DNA of 64,000 nucleotides, from assembly GCF_036226605.1 (NCBI RefSeq), contig NZ_CP109000.1:2166501-2230500 (forward strand). The letters are read 5' to 3'. Made by a program: the position numbers and the translations under genes. Under the pieces are notes generated by a model. The model made no database searches. It had not been told where the DNA came from and saw nothing but the letters and a program-made list of their open reading frames with translations. Shown here in pieces: positions 26,806 through 34,993 of the stretch (position 1 is its first letter; each line of letters starts with the position of its first letter). The DNA is from Streptomyces sp. NBC_00704. Lineage in GTDB: Bacteria > Actinomycetota > Actinomycetes > Streptomycetales > Streptomycetaceae.

Positions 26806-28014
26806 GTGGAAGTCACTTTGCTCGGTACCGGCGCCCCGGCGGGCCTGCCCCGCCCCGGCTGCTCCTGCGCCGTGTGCGCGACCTCGCTCGGCGGGCACGC
26901 GCGGGCGGCGACCTCGTTGCTCGTGGACGGCGCCCTGTTGCTCGACCTGACGCCGGGTGCGGCGTTCGCGGCCGCGCGGGCCGGGCGTTCGCTGGGCGGG
27001 GTGGGCCAGGTCCTGCTGACGCACCCGCACGACGGTCCGCCCGTGGAGGTGCCGGCGGGGCTGCCGCAGCCCGCGCGCGCGTCGGACGGGCGGGACCTGG
27101 CCCTGCTGACGGGGTATCGGGTGCGGGCGGTGGCGATCGACGCGCCGGGCACCGGGTACGCGGTGACGGGCCCGGACGGGCAGCGGCTGCTGTACCTGCC
27201 GCCCGGCGGCGCGCCGGCCGGTCTGGAGGAGGGCTCGGAGCGAGCCGAGCGCTACGACATGGTCCTCACGGACGTGGTCGGGCGGCCCGACGGGCTGGCG
27301 AAGCTGCGGGCGGTCGGCGCGGTGGGCCCCACCACGGACGTGGTCGCCGTCCACCTGGACCACGACGTGGCGCCGGGCGCGGAACTGCGGCGGCGGCTCG
27401 CGGCGGCGGGCGCGCGTGCGGTGCCGGACGGCTCGACGCTGACGGTGGGGGTGTACGAGGACGTGCCCGACGTGCCCCGTCGGACGATGGTGCTGGGCGG
27501 CGCCCGGTCGGGGAAGTCGGTGGAGGCCGAGCGGCGGCTGGAGTCCTTCCCCGACGTGCTGTACGTGGCCACCGGGGGCGCCCGGGGCGGCGACACCGAG
27601 TGGGGCTCGCGGGTGGCCGCGCACCGCGAGCGGCGCCCGGGGTCGTGGCGGACGAAGGAGACCTGCGACGTGGCGCCGCTGCTGGCCGAGGAGGGGCCGC
27701 CGCTGCTCGTCGACTGCCTGTCGCTGTGGCTGACGGACGCCATGGACGCCGTCGGCGCGTGGGACGACGCGGTGTGGGCGGACGGCGGCGAGCGGGCGCT
27801 GCGGTCCCGCGTCGCGGAGTTGGCCGAGGCGGTCCGCTCGACGCGGCGCACGGTGGTCCTGGTGTCCAACGAGGTGGGTTCCGGGATCGTCCCGGCGACG
27901 GCGTCCGGCCGGCGCTACCGCGACGAGCTCGGCCGGCTGAACGCGGCGGTCGCGAACGAGTGCGAACAGGTCGTCCTGGTGGTCGCGGGCCAGGCGCTCG
28001 TCCTCCGCGGGTGA
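26806..28014 (+). CDS. cobU: Adenosylcobinamide kinase/guanylyltransferase with degenerate metallo-beta-lactamase-like N-domain
   Basis: 402 residues from a GTG. Residues 226-402 are CobU: P-loop GGARSGKS at 231-238, LLVDCLSLWL, VSNEVGSGIVP and RRYRDELGRLN. CobU phosphorylates adenosylcobinamide and transfers GMP to it. Residues 1-215 resemble a PhnP-type metallo-beta-lactamase fold: VTLLGTGAP start, a GCSCAVC cluster, LLTHPHDGP in place of HxHxDH, and VHLDHD later. The final His of the motif is gone, so hydrolase activity is doubtful. cobT and cobS lie downstream, which supports the cobalamin role. Confidence 0.93.
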   Translation: MEVTLLGTGAPAGLPRPGCSCAVCATSLGGHARAATSLLVDGALLLDLTPGAAFAAARAGRSLGGVGQVLLTHPHDGPPVEVPAGLPQPARASDGRDLALLTGYRVRAVAIDAPGTGYAVTGPDGQRLLYLPPGGAPAGLEEGSERAERYDMVLTDVVGRPDGLAKLRAVGAVGPTTDVVAVHLDHDVAPGAELRRRLAAAGARAVPDGSTLTVGVYEDVPDVPRRTMVLGGARSGKSVEAERRLESFPDVLYVATGGARGGDTEWGSRVAAHRERRPGSWRTKETCDVAPLLAEEGPPLLVDCLSLWLTDAMDAVGAWDDAVWADGGERALRSRVAELAEAVRSTRRTVVLVSNEVGSGIVPATASGRRYRDELGRLNAAVANECEQVVLVVAGQALVLRG

Positions 28015-28130
28015 CCCGGAGACCGGCCGGCTCCGGCGCGGGGCGCGTGCGGGGACTCGAGCCCGCTCGGGCGTGAGACGCGGGAAGGAAACCGCCCCAC
28101 TCGGGCGCAGGGCGCAGGACGAACGGTCGC

Positions 28131-28440
28131 TCGGCCCCCTCGCGGGACACGAGCCGGGGAGCCGGTCGGCCCGCGCGCGGGGTGCGGGCCGCGAAGCCGG
28201 TCGGCCCACACGCGGGGCGGGCCGGGAGCCGGTCGGCCCACACGCGGGCGCTGGCCGGGAAGCAGCTCGTCCCACACACGCGCGGCGCAGGAAGGACGGT
28301 CGCTCGGCCCCCCACGCGGGACACGAGCCGCGAAGCCACTCGGCCCACACGCGGGGTGCGGGGCGGGGAGCCGGTCGGCCCACACGCGGGGCGGGTCGGG
28401 GAACCGGTCGGCCCGCGCGCGAGCCGAGCGGTCGGGAAAG
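28131..28440. repeat. Array of about nine degenerate repeats, period 32-37 bp
   Basis: The core TCGGCCCACACGCGGGG, or a close variant, starts at 28131, 28166, 28201, 28233, 28267, 28304, 28340, 28375 and 28408. Between cores lie variants of CGGGAGCCGG. The spacing of 32-37 bp is fairly regular but the units differ, unlike a CRISPR array. No gene is convincing in 28015-28447; minus-strand reading gives Arg/Pro-rich low-complexity sequence such as GRPAPRVWADRLP. Possibly an expanded intergenic element or a structured transcript. Confidence 0.85.
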
Positions 28441-28447
28441 GGGGCGT

Positions 28448-29347
28448 TCAGGGGCGGCGGGCGATGATGCGGCAGGTGTTGGAGAAGCGGGTGCGGCGCA
28501 GGGCCGGGGCCAGGAGGTGGTCGAGGGCCGCGGCCGCGGCCGTCAGGGATCCTGCCGCCCGCGGCAGGCGGGTGCGCCGGGCGTAGAGGGCGGTGGCGGC
28601 CGCCAGGTCCCGTGGGACGTGGGCGGCGCAGCGGTCGGTGACGACGATCTCGCAGCCGCGTCTTTCCAGTTCGGACCGGAGGTTGGCGGGCGGGATCAGC
28701 TGGAGGTGGCGGGGCTGGTCGTAGGAGTGCCACCACTTGCCCAGGACGCGCGCGAACGCGCTGGCGGGGTCGGGGACTTCGAGGAGCAGATGGCCCCCCG
28801 GCCGCAGGGCCGTCAGCGCCGCCGCCAGCTCCCGGCGCGGGTCGGGGACGTGTTCCAGGTGGTGGAGCATGCTGACCACGTCGTAGCGGCCCCGCAGGCG
28901 GGCCAGGATCCGCGGGGCCGTCAACTGGCCCACGTGGGCCTCGTCGAGCCGCCCCGCGGCCCTCGCCCGCTCGGCCCTCGGGGTCGGGTCGGTCCCGTCG
29001 AAGGCCGTGTAGGCGAACAGCTCCCTGGCCGCCGCGGGAAAGGGCGCGTCGCCCGTGCCGACGTCCAGCCAGCTCTCGGGCTCGCCGAAGCGCAGCATCG
29101 TGCGGGCCGTGGCCCGCAGGCGTGCGTGGTCGACGGGCCCGTTCTCCTCGGCGGCGTACAGCTCCAGTCCTTCGGGGGTCAGGCGCGGGTTCTGGAAGGC
29201 GTGCGCGCAGTCCTGGCACTCGTCGAGGACGAACGTGCCGGGTCGGCGCAGCCGCAGGTCCGGGGCGCGCAGCCGGGTGTGCAGGCGCTTGGAGCCGCAC
29301 CAGGGGCAGTCGTCGCGGCGCGGCTCGTGAACGGGCCTGAGAGGCAT
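28448..29347 (-). CDS. SAM-dependent methyltransferase with N-terminal zinc ribbon
   Basis: 299 residues from the ATG at 29347 (GGAG upstream). Residues 10-50 have paired cysteines CPWCGS and CQDCAHAF, a zinc-ribbon arrangement. The methyltransferase part has WLDVGTGDAPFP (motif I), VVSMLHHLEHVPDP and LRPGGHLLLEVPDP, as in the Methyltransf_23 group that often acts on sugars or lipids. Convergent with the repeat array; divergent from cobT. Substrate unknown. Confidence 0.85.
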   Translation of the reverse strand: MPLRPVHEPRRDDCPWCGSKRLHTRLRAPDLRLRRPGTFVLDECQDCAHAFQNPRLTPEGLELYAAEENGPVDHARLRATARTMLRFGEPESWLDVGTGDAPFPAAARELFAYTAFDGTDPTPRAERARAAGRLDEAHVGQLTAPRILARLRGRYDVVSMLHHLEHVPDPRRELAAALTALRPGGHLLLEVPDPASAFARVLGKWWHSYDQPRHLQLIPPANLRSELERRGCEIVVTDRCAAHVPRDLAAATALYARRTRLPRAAGSLTAAAAALDHLLAPALRRTRFSNTCRIIARRP

Positions 29348-29473
29348 GCGCGGCTCCGGGAGGAGGAGGGGAGAGGGAGGGGGCAGGGGCAAGCGGCTAT
29401 ATGCGGCGAAACGGAACGTATGGGATACCGGTGCGGGGTGCAACGACGTCGCGCCGGTGTGGTGGCGGCGTGA

Positions 29474-29510
29474 CGCCGAACAGTTCGATCGGTGCCGGTA
29501 CTGTTCGGCG
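29474..29510 (+). promoter_or_regulatory. 11-bp inverted repeat abutting the cobT start
   Basis: CGCCGAACAGT and ACTGTTCGGCG are perfect 11-bp arms with a 15-nt spacer, ending one base before the cobT ATG. No Shine-Dalgarno is visible next to the ATG, so an RNA hairpin here would cover the ribosome landing site; a DNA operator is the other reading. Confidence 0.6.
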
Positions 29511-29511
29511 A

Positions 29512-30681
29512 ATGAGCTCGCTTAATCTCGACGACTTCACCGATCTGATCGAGCGCCCCGACGGCGGGACGCGCCGTGACGCGGAGGCGCGCAGGGAGCG
29601 TCAGATCGTGCCGCCCGGATCGCTGGGGCGGCTGGACGATCTGGGCGAGTGGCTGACGGCGGCACAGGGCTCGTCGCCGGTGCGGCCCATCGAGCGGCCG
29701 CGGGTGGTGCTGTTCGCCGGCGACCACGGCGTCGCCGGGCTCGACGTCTCGGCCCGGCCCGCGGGCAGCGCCGCGGAGTTGGTGCGGCAGGTCCTCGACG
29801 GCGGCCGTCCGGTGTCCGTGCTGGCCCGCCGGCTCGGCGTGCCGGTCCGGGTCGTCGACATGGCGCTGGACTGCGACCCGGAGGCGTTCCCCGCGGACGT
29901 CGTACGGCACCGGGTGCGGCGCGGCAGCGGGCGTATCGACGTCGAGGACGCGCTGACGATCGAGGAGGCCGAGGCGGCGTTCCTGGCGGGCGTGGCCGTC
30001 GCGGACGAGGAGGCGGACTCCGGCACCGATCTGGTCGTGCTCGGCGACGTGAGCGTGGGCGGGACGACGGCCGCGGGCGTGCTGGTCGCCGCGCTGTGCG
30101 GGACCGACGCGTCGGTGGTGACCGGGCGCGGCGGCGAGGCGATCGACGACCTGGCGTGGATGCGCAAGTGCGCCGCCGTCCGGGACGCGCTGCGGCGGGC
30201 GCGGCCGGTGCTGGGCGAGCAGTTGCAGCTGCTGGCGACGGTGGGCGGCGCCGACCTGGCGGCCATGACGGGCTTTCTGCTCCAGTGCGCGGTACGGAAG
30301 TTGCCGGTGGTGCTGGACGGGGTCGTGACGGCCGCGTGCGCGCTGGTGGGGCAGCGGATCGCCTTCCGGGCGCCCGACTGGTGGCTGGCCGGTCACCGCA
30401 GCGGTGAACCGGGGCAGGCCAAGGCCCTCGACCGGATGGCCCTGGAACCGCTGCTGGACCAGCGCGTGAAGGTCGGCGAGGGCGCCGGCGCGCTGCTCGC
30501 GCTGCCGCTGGTGCAGGCGGCGGCCGCGCTGGCCGCGGAGCTGCCGGAGAGGCCCGAAAAGCCCGAGGCCGCCGAGGCTGTCGAGGCCGCTGGGACGTCC
30601 GGGGCTGTCGAAGCCACCGAGGCGGCCGGGGCGGCCGACGGGAGGGTCGGCGGGCTCGCGGCGGAGTCCCCGGCGGAGTAG
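29512..30681 (+). CDS. cobT: Nicotinate-nucleotide:dimethylbenzimidazole phosphoribosyltransferase
   Basis: 389 residues from the ATG at 29512. CobT makes alpha-ribazole phosphate for the lower ligand of cobalamin. Family blocks are PPGSLGRL, VVLFAGDHGVA, LVVLGDVSVGGTT, TGRGGEAIDD, and VGEGAGALLALPL, which holds the catalytic Glu. A tail of about 50 residues rich in Glu/Ala (EAAEAVEAAG) is an addition. GTG codons further upstream are in frame, but the conserved N-terminus fits MSSLNLDDF. With cobU and cobS this gives the nucleotide-loop assembly route. Confidence 0.95.
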   Translation: MSSLNLDDFTDLIERPDGGTRRDAEARRERQIVPPGSLGRLDDLGEWLTAAQGSSPVRPIERPRVVLFAGDHGVAGLDVSARPAGSAAELVRQVLDGGRPVSVLARRLGVPVRVVDMALDCDPEAFPADVVRHRVRRGSGRIDVEDALTIEEAEAAFLAGVAVADEEADSGTDLVVLGDVSVGGTTAAGVLVAALCGTDASVVTGRGGEAIDDLAWMRKCAAVRDALRRARPVLGEQLQLLATVGGADLAAMTGFLLQCAVRKLPVVLDGVVTAACALVGQRIAFRAPDWWLAGHRSGEPGQAKALDRMALEPLLDQRVKVGEGAGALLALPLVQAAAALAAELPERPEKPEAAEAVEAAGTSGAVEATEAAGAADGRVGGLAAESPAE

Positions 30682-30754
30682 CACCACGGTCCATAAGGGA
30701 CAGGCGGCGGCAAAAGAGCGGTTTCCCGGAAGTGCACCCATATGATCACCGATC

Positions 30755-32647
30755 ATGGGCAACACCCGGGGCTCCGCCGCCTTCGCCGTCTGGTACCTGC
30801 GGGCCGTCGCGTTCGTCAACTTCCTCAGTGCGGTGTGGGTCTCCCTGGGGCAGGACGTGCGGCGGCACAACCAGGAGAACCTCTTCACGCCGTACCTGCT
30901 CACGGCGGGATTCGCGTCCGGGGCCTTCACCGCGTTCCTGGCCGTCACCATGGGGCGGCGCAAACGGGCCGCGTGGATCCTGAACCTCTGTCTGAGCGGG
31001 GCGTTCCTGGGCCTGTTCGCGTGGGCGATGGCCTTCCCGGAGATCCGGGAGCGGCCCCAGAACTGGGTGTCGCTCGCGCTGACCGCCGTCTTCGTCGCCG
31101 CGCTGGTCGCCGGGCGGCGCGAGTTCTACGCGAAGGGCGACCGGGCCAACCCCGGGCTGGCCGCGGCCGTCGGGGCCGGCGGGCTGCTGGCGGCGTCGCT
31201 GACGGCCGCGCTGCTGGTGACGGTCACCGACCGGTCGTCCGCGCCGTCCACGTTCCTCGAACGCTGGCGCTACGGCGCGCTGCGGCTGGTCTCCGTCTCC
31301 GCCGACGACCACCGCGCCGCCGGGATCCTCACTCCGACCTGGGTCGACGTCGCCGTCAACGTCCTGAGCACGGCGCTCGTCCTGGCCGTCCTGTACGCGG
31401 CGTTCCGTTCCCGGCGGGCCGTGGACCCGCTCACCGAGGACGACGAGAAGCGGCTGCGGGAACTGCTCGACCGGCACGGCGAGCGGGACTCGCTGGGGTA
31501 CTTCGCGCTGCGGCGGGAGAAGAGCGTGCGCTGGTCGCCGACCGGGAAGGCGGCCGTCGCCTACCGCGTGCTGGGCGGGGTGTCGCTGGCCTCCGGCGAC
31601 CCGCTGGGCGATCCGGAGGCCTGGCCCGGCGCGATCGAGCCGTGGCTCGCCGAGGCGCGGGCGCACGGCTGGATCCCGGCGGTGATGGGCGCGGGCGAGG
31701 AGGCCGGGACGGTCTACGCCCGGCACGGGCTGGACGCGCTGGAGCTGGGCGACGAGGCCGTCGTCGACGTCGCCGAGTTCACCCTGGAGGGGCGGGCCAT
31801 GCGGACCGTCCGGCAGGCCTGCAACCGGGTGCGGCGGGCCGGCTACACGGTGCGCGTCCGCCGCCACGAGGACATCCCGGCCGAGGAGATGGCGGCCCTC
31901 GTACGCCGTGCCGACGACTGGCGGGACGGCGCCACCGAGCGCGGGTTCAGCATGGCGCTCGGCCGCCTCGGGGACCCGCGGGACGGGCGCTGCGTGATGC
32001 TGGAGTGCGCCGACGCCGGGGGCGAGCTGCGGGCGCTGCTCTCGTTCGTGCCGTGGGGGCCGCACGGCCTGTCCCTGGACCTGATGCGCAGGGACCGCGA
32101 CTGCGACAACGGACTGATCGAGTTCATGGTCATCGAACTGCTGCGGCGGGCCCGCCTGTCGTCGCGGGACGGCCGGGTGACGGGCGAGGTCCGGGAGACC
32201 GCGGGGGCCCGCGCGGCCGGGCACGGCGGGGAGGACGGACACGGCGGGGAGGACGGACACGGCGGGGCGGGCGGACACCGTGGGGAGCACGGACAGGGAG
32301 CGGCGGGCGGGGCGGGGCCGGAGGGCGGGGGGATCCCGGTCACGCAGGTCTCGTTGAACTTCGCCGTGTTCCGCTCCGTGTTCGAGCGGGGTTCGCGGCT
32401 CGGCGCCGGGCCGGTGCTCAGGCTGTGGCGGTCGCTGCTCGGCTTCTTCTCCCGCTGGTGGCAGATCGAGTCGCTGTACCGCGCCAACGCGAAGTACCGG
32501 CCCGTCTGGGAGCCGAGGTTCCTGCTCTTCGAGAAGAGCGCGGACCTGCCCCGGATCGCCGTCGCGGCGGCGCGGGCGGAGGGGTTCCTGGAGGCGCCGG
32601 GGCTGCCGAAGTGGCTGCACCGCAGGCGCCTGGGGACCCGCCGGTGA
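30755..32647 (+). CDS. MprF-like protein: membrane domain plus phosphatidylglycerol lysyltransferase-type (DUF2156) domain
   Basis: 630 residues. Six hydrophobic segments span residues 8-220; the cytosolic C-terminal part (about 235-625) matches LPG synthase/DUF2156 GNAT-like domains with YFALRREKSVRWSPTGKAAVAYRV, GDPLGD and VSLNFAVF. These enzymes add amino acids from tRNA to phosphatidylglycerol or related acceptors and alter surface charge. A Gly/His/Glu insert (about 488-525, repeats of GHGGED) interrupts the catalytic domain just before VTQVSLNF. The next gene overlaps by 4 bp. Confidence 0.88.
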   Translation: MGNTRGSAAFAVWYLRAVAFVNFLSAVWVSLGQDVRRHNQENLFTPYLLTAGFASGAFTAFLAVTMGRRKRAAWILNLCLSGAFLGLFAWAMAFPEIRERPQNWVSLALTAVFVAALVAGRREFYAKGDRANPGLAAAVGAGGLLAASLTAALLVTVTDRSSAPSTFLERWRYGALRLVSVSADDHRAAGILTPTWVDVAVNVLSTALVLAVLYAAFRSRRAVDPLTEDDEKRLRELLDRHGERDSLGYFALRREKSVRWSPTGKAAVAYRVLGGVSLASGDPLGDPEAWPGAIEPWLAEARAHGWIPAVMGAGEEAGTVYARHGLDALELGDEAVVDVAEFTLEGRAMRTVRQACNRVRRAGYTVRVRRHEDIPAEEMAALVRRADDWRDGATERGFSMALGRLGDPRDGRCVMLECADAGGELRALLSFVPWGPHGLSLDLMRRDRDCDNGLIEFMVIELLRRARLSSRDGRVTGEVRETAGARAAGHGGEDGHGGEDGHGGAGGHRGEHGQGAAGGAGPEGGGIPVTQVSLNFAVFRSVFERGSRLGAGPVLRLWRSLLGFFSRWWQIESLYRANAKYRPVWEPRFLLFEKSADLPRIAVAAARAEGFLEAPGLPKWLHRRRLGTRR

Positions 32648-33384
32648 GGCGGGCCGTCCGCTGGGCCCGGGCCGAGTGGGGGCCGTTGTACGCGGCCGTG
32701 CGCGGACCGCGGGCGGCCCCGTGGTGGCGGGCGGCGCCGCTGACGCTGGGGGCGGTGTGCCTGACGTCGGCGACCCAGGTGGTGCAGAACCAGCCCTGGG
32801 GCTATCAGCCGGTGCAGGACCTCGGGGCGGTGCGGGCCGTCGACCCCCTGTGGCTCGCCCTGCTGCGGACCCCGCTGTCGCTGTTCGTCCCGGCGCTGGA
32901 CCTGCCGGTGTGGGGCGCGCTGGCGCAGGTCCTGCTGGTGTTCGGGATCGCCGAGCTGTGCCTGGGCTGGTGGCGCACCCTCGTCATCGCCTACGCCGCC
33001 ACCCTCGCCGGGACGCTGTACGCGCGCGTGGGCATCGCGCTCGGTCCGCACGGCCCGCTCGGGCTGCCCGTCTCGGACGCCCTCGTGGTGGACACCGGGC
33101 CCTCCGCGGCCGTGGTGGGGCTCGCGGTGTTCCTGGGCTGGCGCTACCGCGCGTACGCGACGGCGGCCGCGGTGATCGTCGCGATGGCCGTCGAGGTGGC
33201 CCTGAAGGGCAACCTCGCGGGCAAGGAGCATCTGGCGGCGATCGCGGCCGTCCTGGCGCTGTGCGGAGCCGCTCAGGCCCGCCGCCGTCAGCGCCGCTCC
33301 GCGGAACCGGTCAGCTCCGCGTCCGTCTTGCCGCCCAGCCAGTCCCCCACCAGCCGGCGCGGGCGGGCCCAGCGCCGGTCGTGA
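32644..33384 (+). CDS. Polytopic membrane protein, rhomboid-like
   Basis: 246 residues from a GTG that overlaps the previous stop (GTGA). Six hydrophobic helices; the fifth to sixth region reads VDTGPSAAVVGLAVFLGWRY. The arrangement resembles rhomboid-like families, but the Gly-x-Ser-Gly serine motif is not intact (GPSAA), so proteolysis is doubtful. Its last 97 bp overlap the 3' end of the convergent gene at 33288-34052. Coupling with the MprF-like protein suggests a shared envelope role. Confidence 0.8.
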   Translation: MRRAVRWARAEWGPLYAAVRGPRAAPWWRAAPLTLGAVCLTSATQVVQNQPWGYQPVQDLGAVRAVDPLWLALLRTPLSLFVPALDLPVWGALAQVLLVFGIAELCLGWWRTLVIAYAATLAGTLYARVGIALGPHGPLGLPVSDALVVDTGPSAAVVGLAVFLGWRYRAYATAAAVIVAMAVEVALKGNLAGKEHLAAIAAVLALCGAAQARRRQRRSAEPVSSASVLPPSQSPTSRRGRAQRRS

Positions 33385-34052
33385 CGGTAGGCCCGCAGCG
33401 TCGACCGCGCCCGCGCGCGGGGGCGGCGCCGGTAGAACCTGCGGGCCCAGGGCGAGCCCGGGCGGGCCAGCCGGACGAGGCCGATCAGGCCGACGAAGGG
33501 CACGAACACGCTGAAGACGGCCGTCATGACCTTGCCCTTGGTCAGCACGGCCAGCGAGAAGAGGATGTTGACGGCGACGGTCGCGAGGACGCTGCCGCGG
33601 TCCTGCAACTCCTCCTGGCTCATGTCGTTGACGCCGAACGGCGCGAAGCCCACCAGCAGCAGTCCGCCGAGCGCCGCCGTGAGGACCACGGCCTCCACGC
33701 TCTTGCGGCCCGCCTCCGTCCAGTACACGTCGTCCAGGTGCAGGATCAGCGCGAACTCGTCGAGGACCAGCCCGGTCCCGATGCCGAAGACCACCGCGCA
33801 GGCGCCCGAGCCGAAGCCGTGCCGCCCGCTGGCCACCGCGCCGAAGCCGCCCGCGACGGTCAGGACGACGCCCGGCACCACATGGTGGATGTGCACGCCG
33901 CCGGAGCTGATGTTGCCGAAGGGGCCCTTGCCGGCCCGGATCAGCCGGGTGACGACCCGGGTGATCAGGAAGGTGAGCACGAACGCGGCCAGCGCGAGCA
34001 GCAGCGGGAGCTTGCCCGGTTCGACGACGTTGCGGTGCAGCCATGGGCCCAT
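33288..34052 (-). CDS. Integral membrane protein of unknown function
   Basis: 254 residues, five or six membrane helices. GGVHIHHVVPG and FGIGTGLVLDEFALILHLDDVYW are notable, with His and Asp/Glu inside helices that could bind metal. The C-terminus is strongly basic (RRFYRRRPRARARSTLRAYRHDRRWARPRR). Such proteins are widespread in actinobacteria and uncharacterised. Convergent overlap of 97 bp with the upstream gene; divergent from cobS with 67 bp between starts. Confidence 0.88.
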   Translation of the reverse strand: MGPWLHRNVVEPGKLPLLLALAAFVLTFLITRVVTRLIRAGKGPFGNISSGGVHIHHVVPGVVLTVAGGFGAVASGRHGFGSGACAVVFGIGTGLVLDEFALILHLDDVYWTEAGRKSVEAVVLTAALGGLLLVGFAPFGVNDMSQEELQDRGSVLATVAVNILFSLAVLTKGKVMTAVFSVFVPFVGLIGLVRLARPGSPWARRFYRRRPRARARSTLRAYRHDRRWARPRRLVGDWLGGKTDAELTGSAERR

Positions 34053-34119
34053 GCCGTCAGTCTCACGGGCGGCAGGACGGGCTGCCTCGCGGGCGGGGCG
34101 TCCGGGCTACGCTGCGGCC

Positions 34120-34977
34120 GTGTCCACGACCTCGCCCCTCGACGGCCTCCGCTTCGCCTTCGGCACCCTGACCGCGCTGCCGGTCAGGGTGTCCCGCTGG
34201 GACCGGGCGGCCGCCCGCGGGGGCATGCTGGCCGCCCCGGCGGTCGGCCTGGTGGTCGGCGGCTGCGCGGCCGGCCTCGGGCTGCTGCTGCTGCGGCTGG
34301 GCGCGAGCCCGCCGCTGGCCGCCGTCGCCTCCGCCGCCGTGCCCGCCGTCCTCACGCGCGGGCTGCATCTGGACGGGCTGGCCGACACCGCGGACGGCCT
34401 GGGCAGCGGGAAGCCCGCCGAGGACGCGCTGCGGATCATGAAGCAGTCGGACATCGGCCCCTTCGGCGTGCTCACGCTCGTCCTGGTGCTGCTGGCGCAG
34501 GCGGCCGCGCTGGCCCAGCTCTACGGCGCCTCGTGGGCGCTGGGCGCGCTGGCCGCCGTGGTCTCGGCCGTCGCCGCCCGCCTCGCGCTGACCCTGGCCG
34601 CCCGCGACGGGGTGCCGCCCGCGCGTCCGGAGGGGCTCGGCGCGGCGGTCGCGGGGGTGGTCCCGGTGCGCGGCGCCCTCCTCGCGGCCGGCGCCGTCGC
34701 GCCGGCGGCGGCGGGCGCGGGAGCGTGGTGGGGGCCGTACGGGGGCGGCGGCGACGCCGTCGTCATGATCGGTCCGGCGGAGGCGGCGGGCGGCGCGCCC
34801 TTCGAGCCGTACGACGCCGTGGGGCCGGTTGTGGCGGTCCTGGCCGCACTCGTCGCGGCCGAGTTGCTCCTGCGGCACTGCACGCGCCGGTTCGGCGGGG
34901 TCACCGGGGACGTCTTCGGCGCTCTGGCGGAGACCGCGGCGACGACCGCCCTGATCGTGCTCTGCCTGGGACGCTGA
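34120..34977 (+). CDS. cobS: Adenosylcobinamide-GDP ribazoletransferase (cobalamin synthase)
   Basis: 285 residues from a GTG. CobS joins adenosylcobinamide-GDP (CobU product) and alpha-ribazole phosphate (CobT product) in the membrane. The key TRGLHLDGLADTADGL with its acidic residues, SDIGPFGVL, and about seven membrane helices are present. An insert near residues 200-230 (GPYGGGGDAVVMIGPAEAAGG) is loop sequence. It ends 16 bp from the convergent lipoprotein gene. Confidence 0.95.
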   Translation: MSTTSPLDGLRFAFGTLTALPVRVSRWDRAAARGGMLAAPAVGLVVGGCAAGLGLLLLRLGASPPLAAVASAAVPAVLTRGLHLDGLADTADGLGSGKPAEDALRIMKQSDIGPFGVLTLVLVLLAQAAALAQLYGASWALGALAAVVSAVAARLALTLAARDGVPPARPEGLGAAVAGVVPVRGALLAAGAVAPAAAGAGAWWGPYGGGGDAVVMIGPAEAAGGAPFEPYDAVGPVVAVLAALVAAELLLRHCTRRFGGVTGDVFGALAETAATTALIVLCLGR

Positions 34978-34993
34978 AGACCCTGACCGTGCG

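Noticed and set aside
26694..28383. Long minus-strand extension of the small acidic protein
   Set aside because: It is antisense to cobU, and a strong ribosome-binding site marks the start at 26691.
28131..28440. CRISPR array
   Set aside because: Repeat cores differ between copies, spacing is irregular, the between-core sequences resemble one another, and no cas gene is near.
32644..33384. Active rhomboid protease
   Set aside because: The serine motif is not intact (GPSAA), so only a rhomboid-like membrane layout can be claimed.
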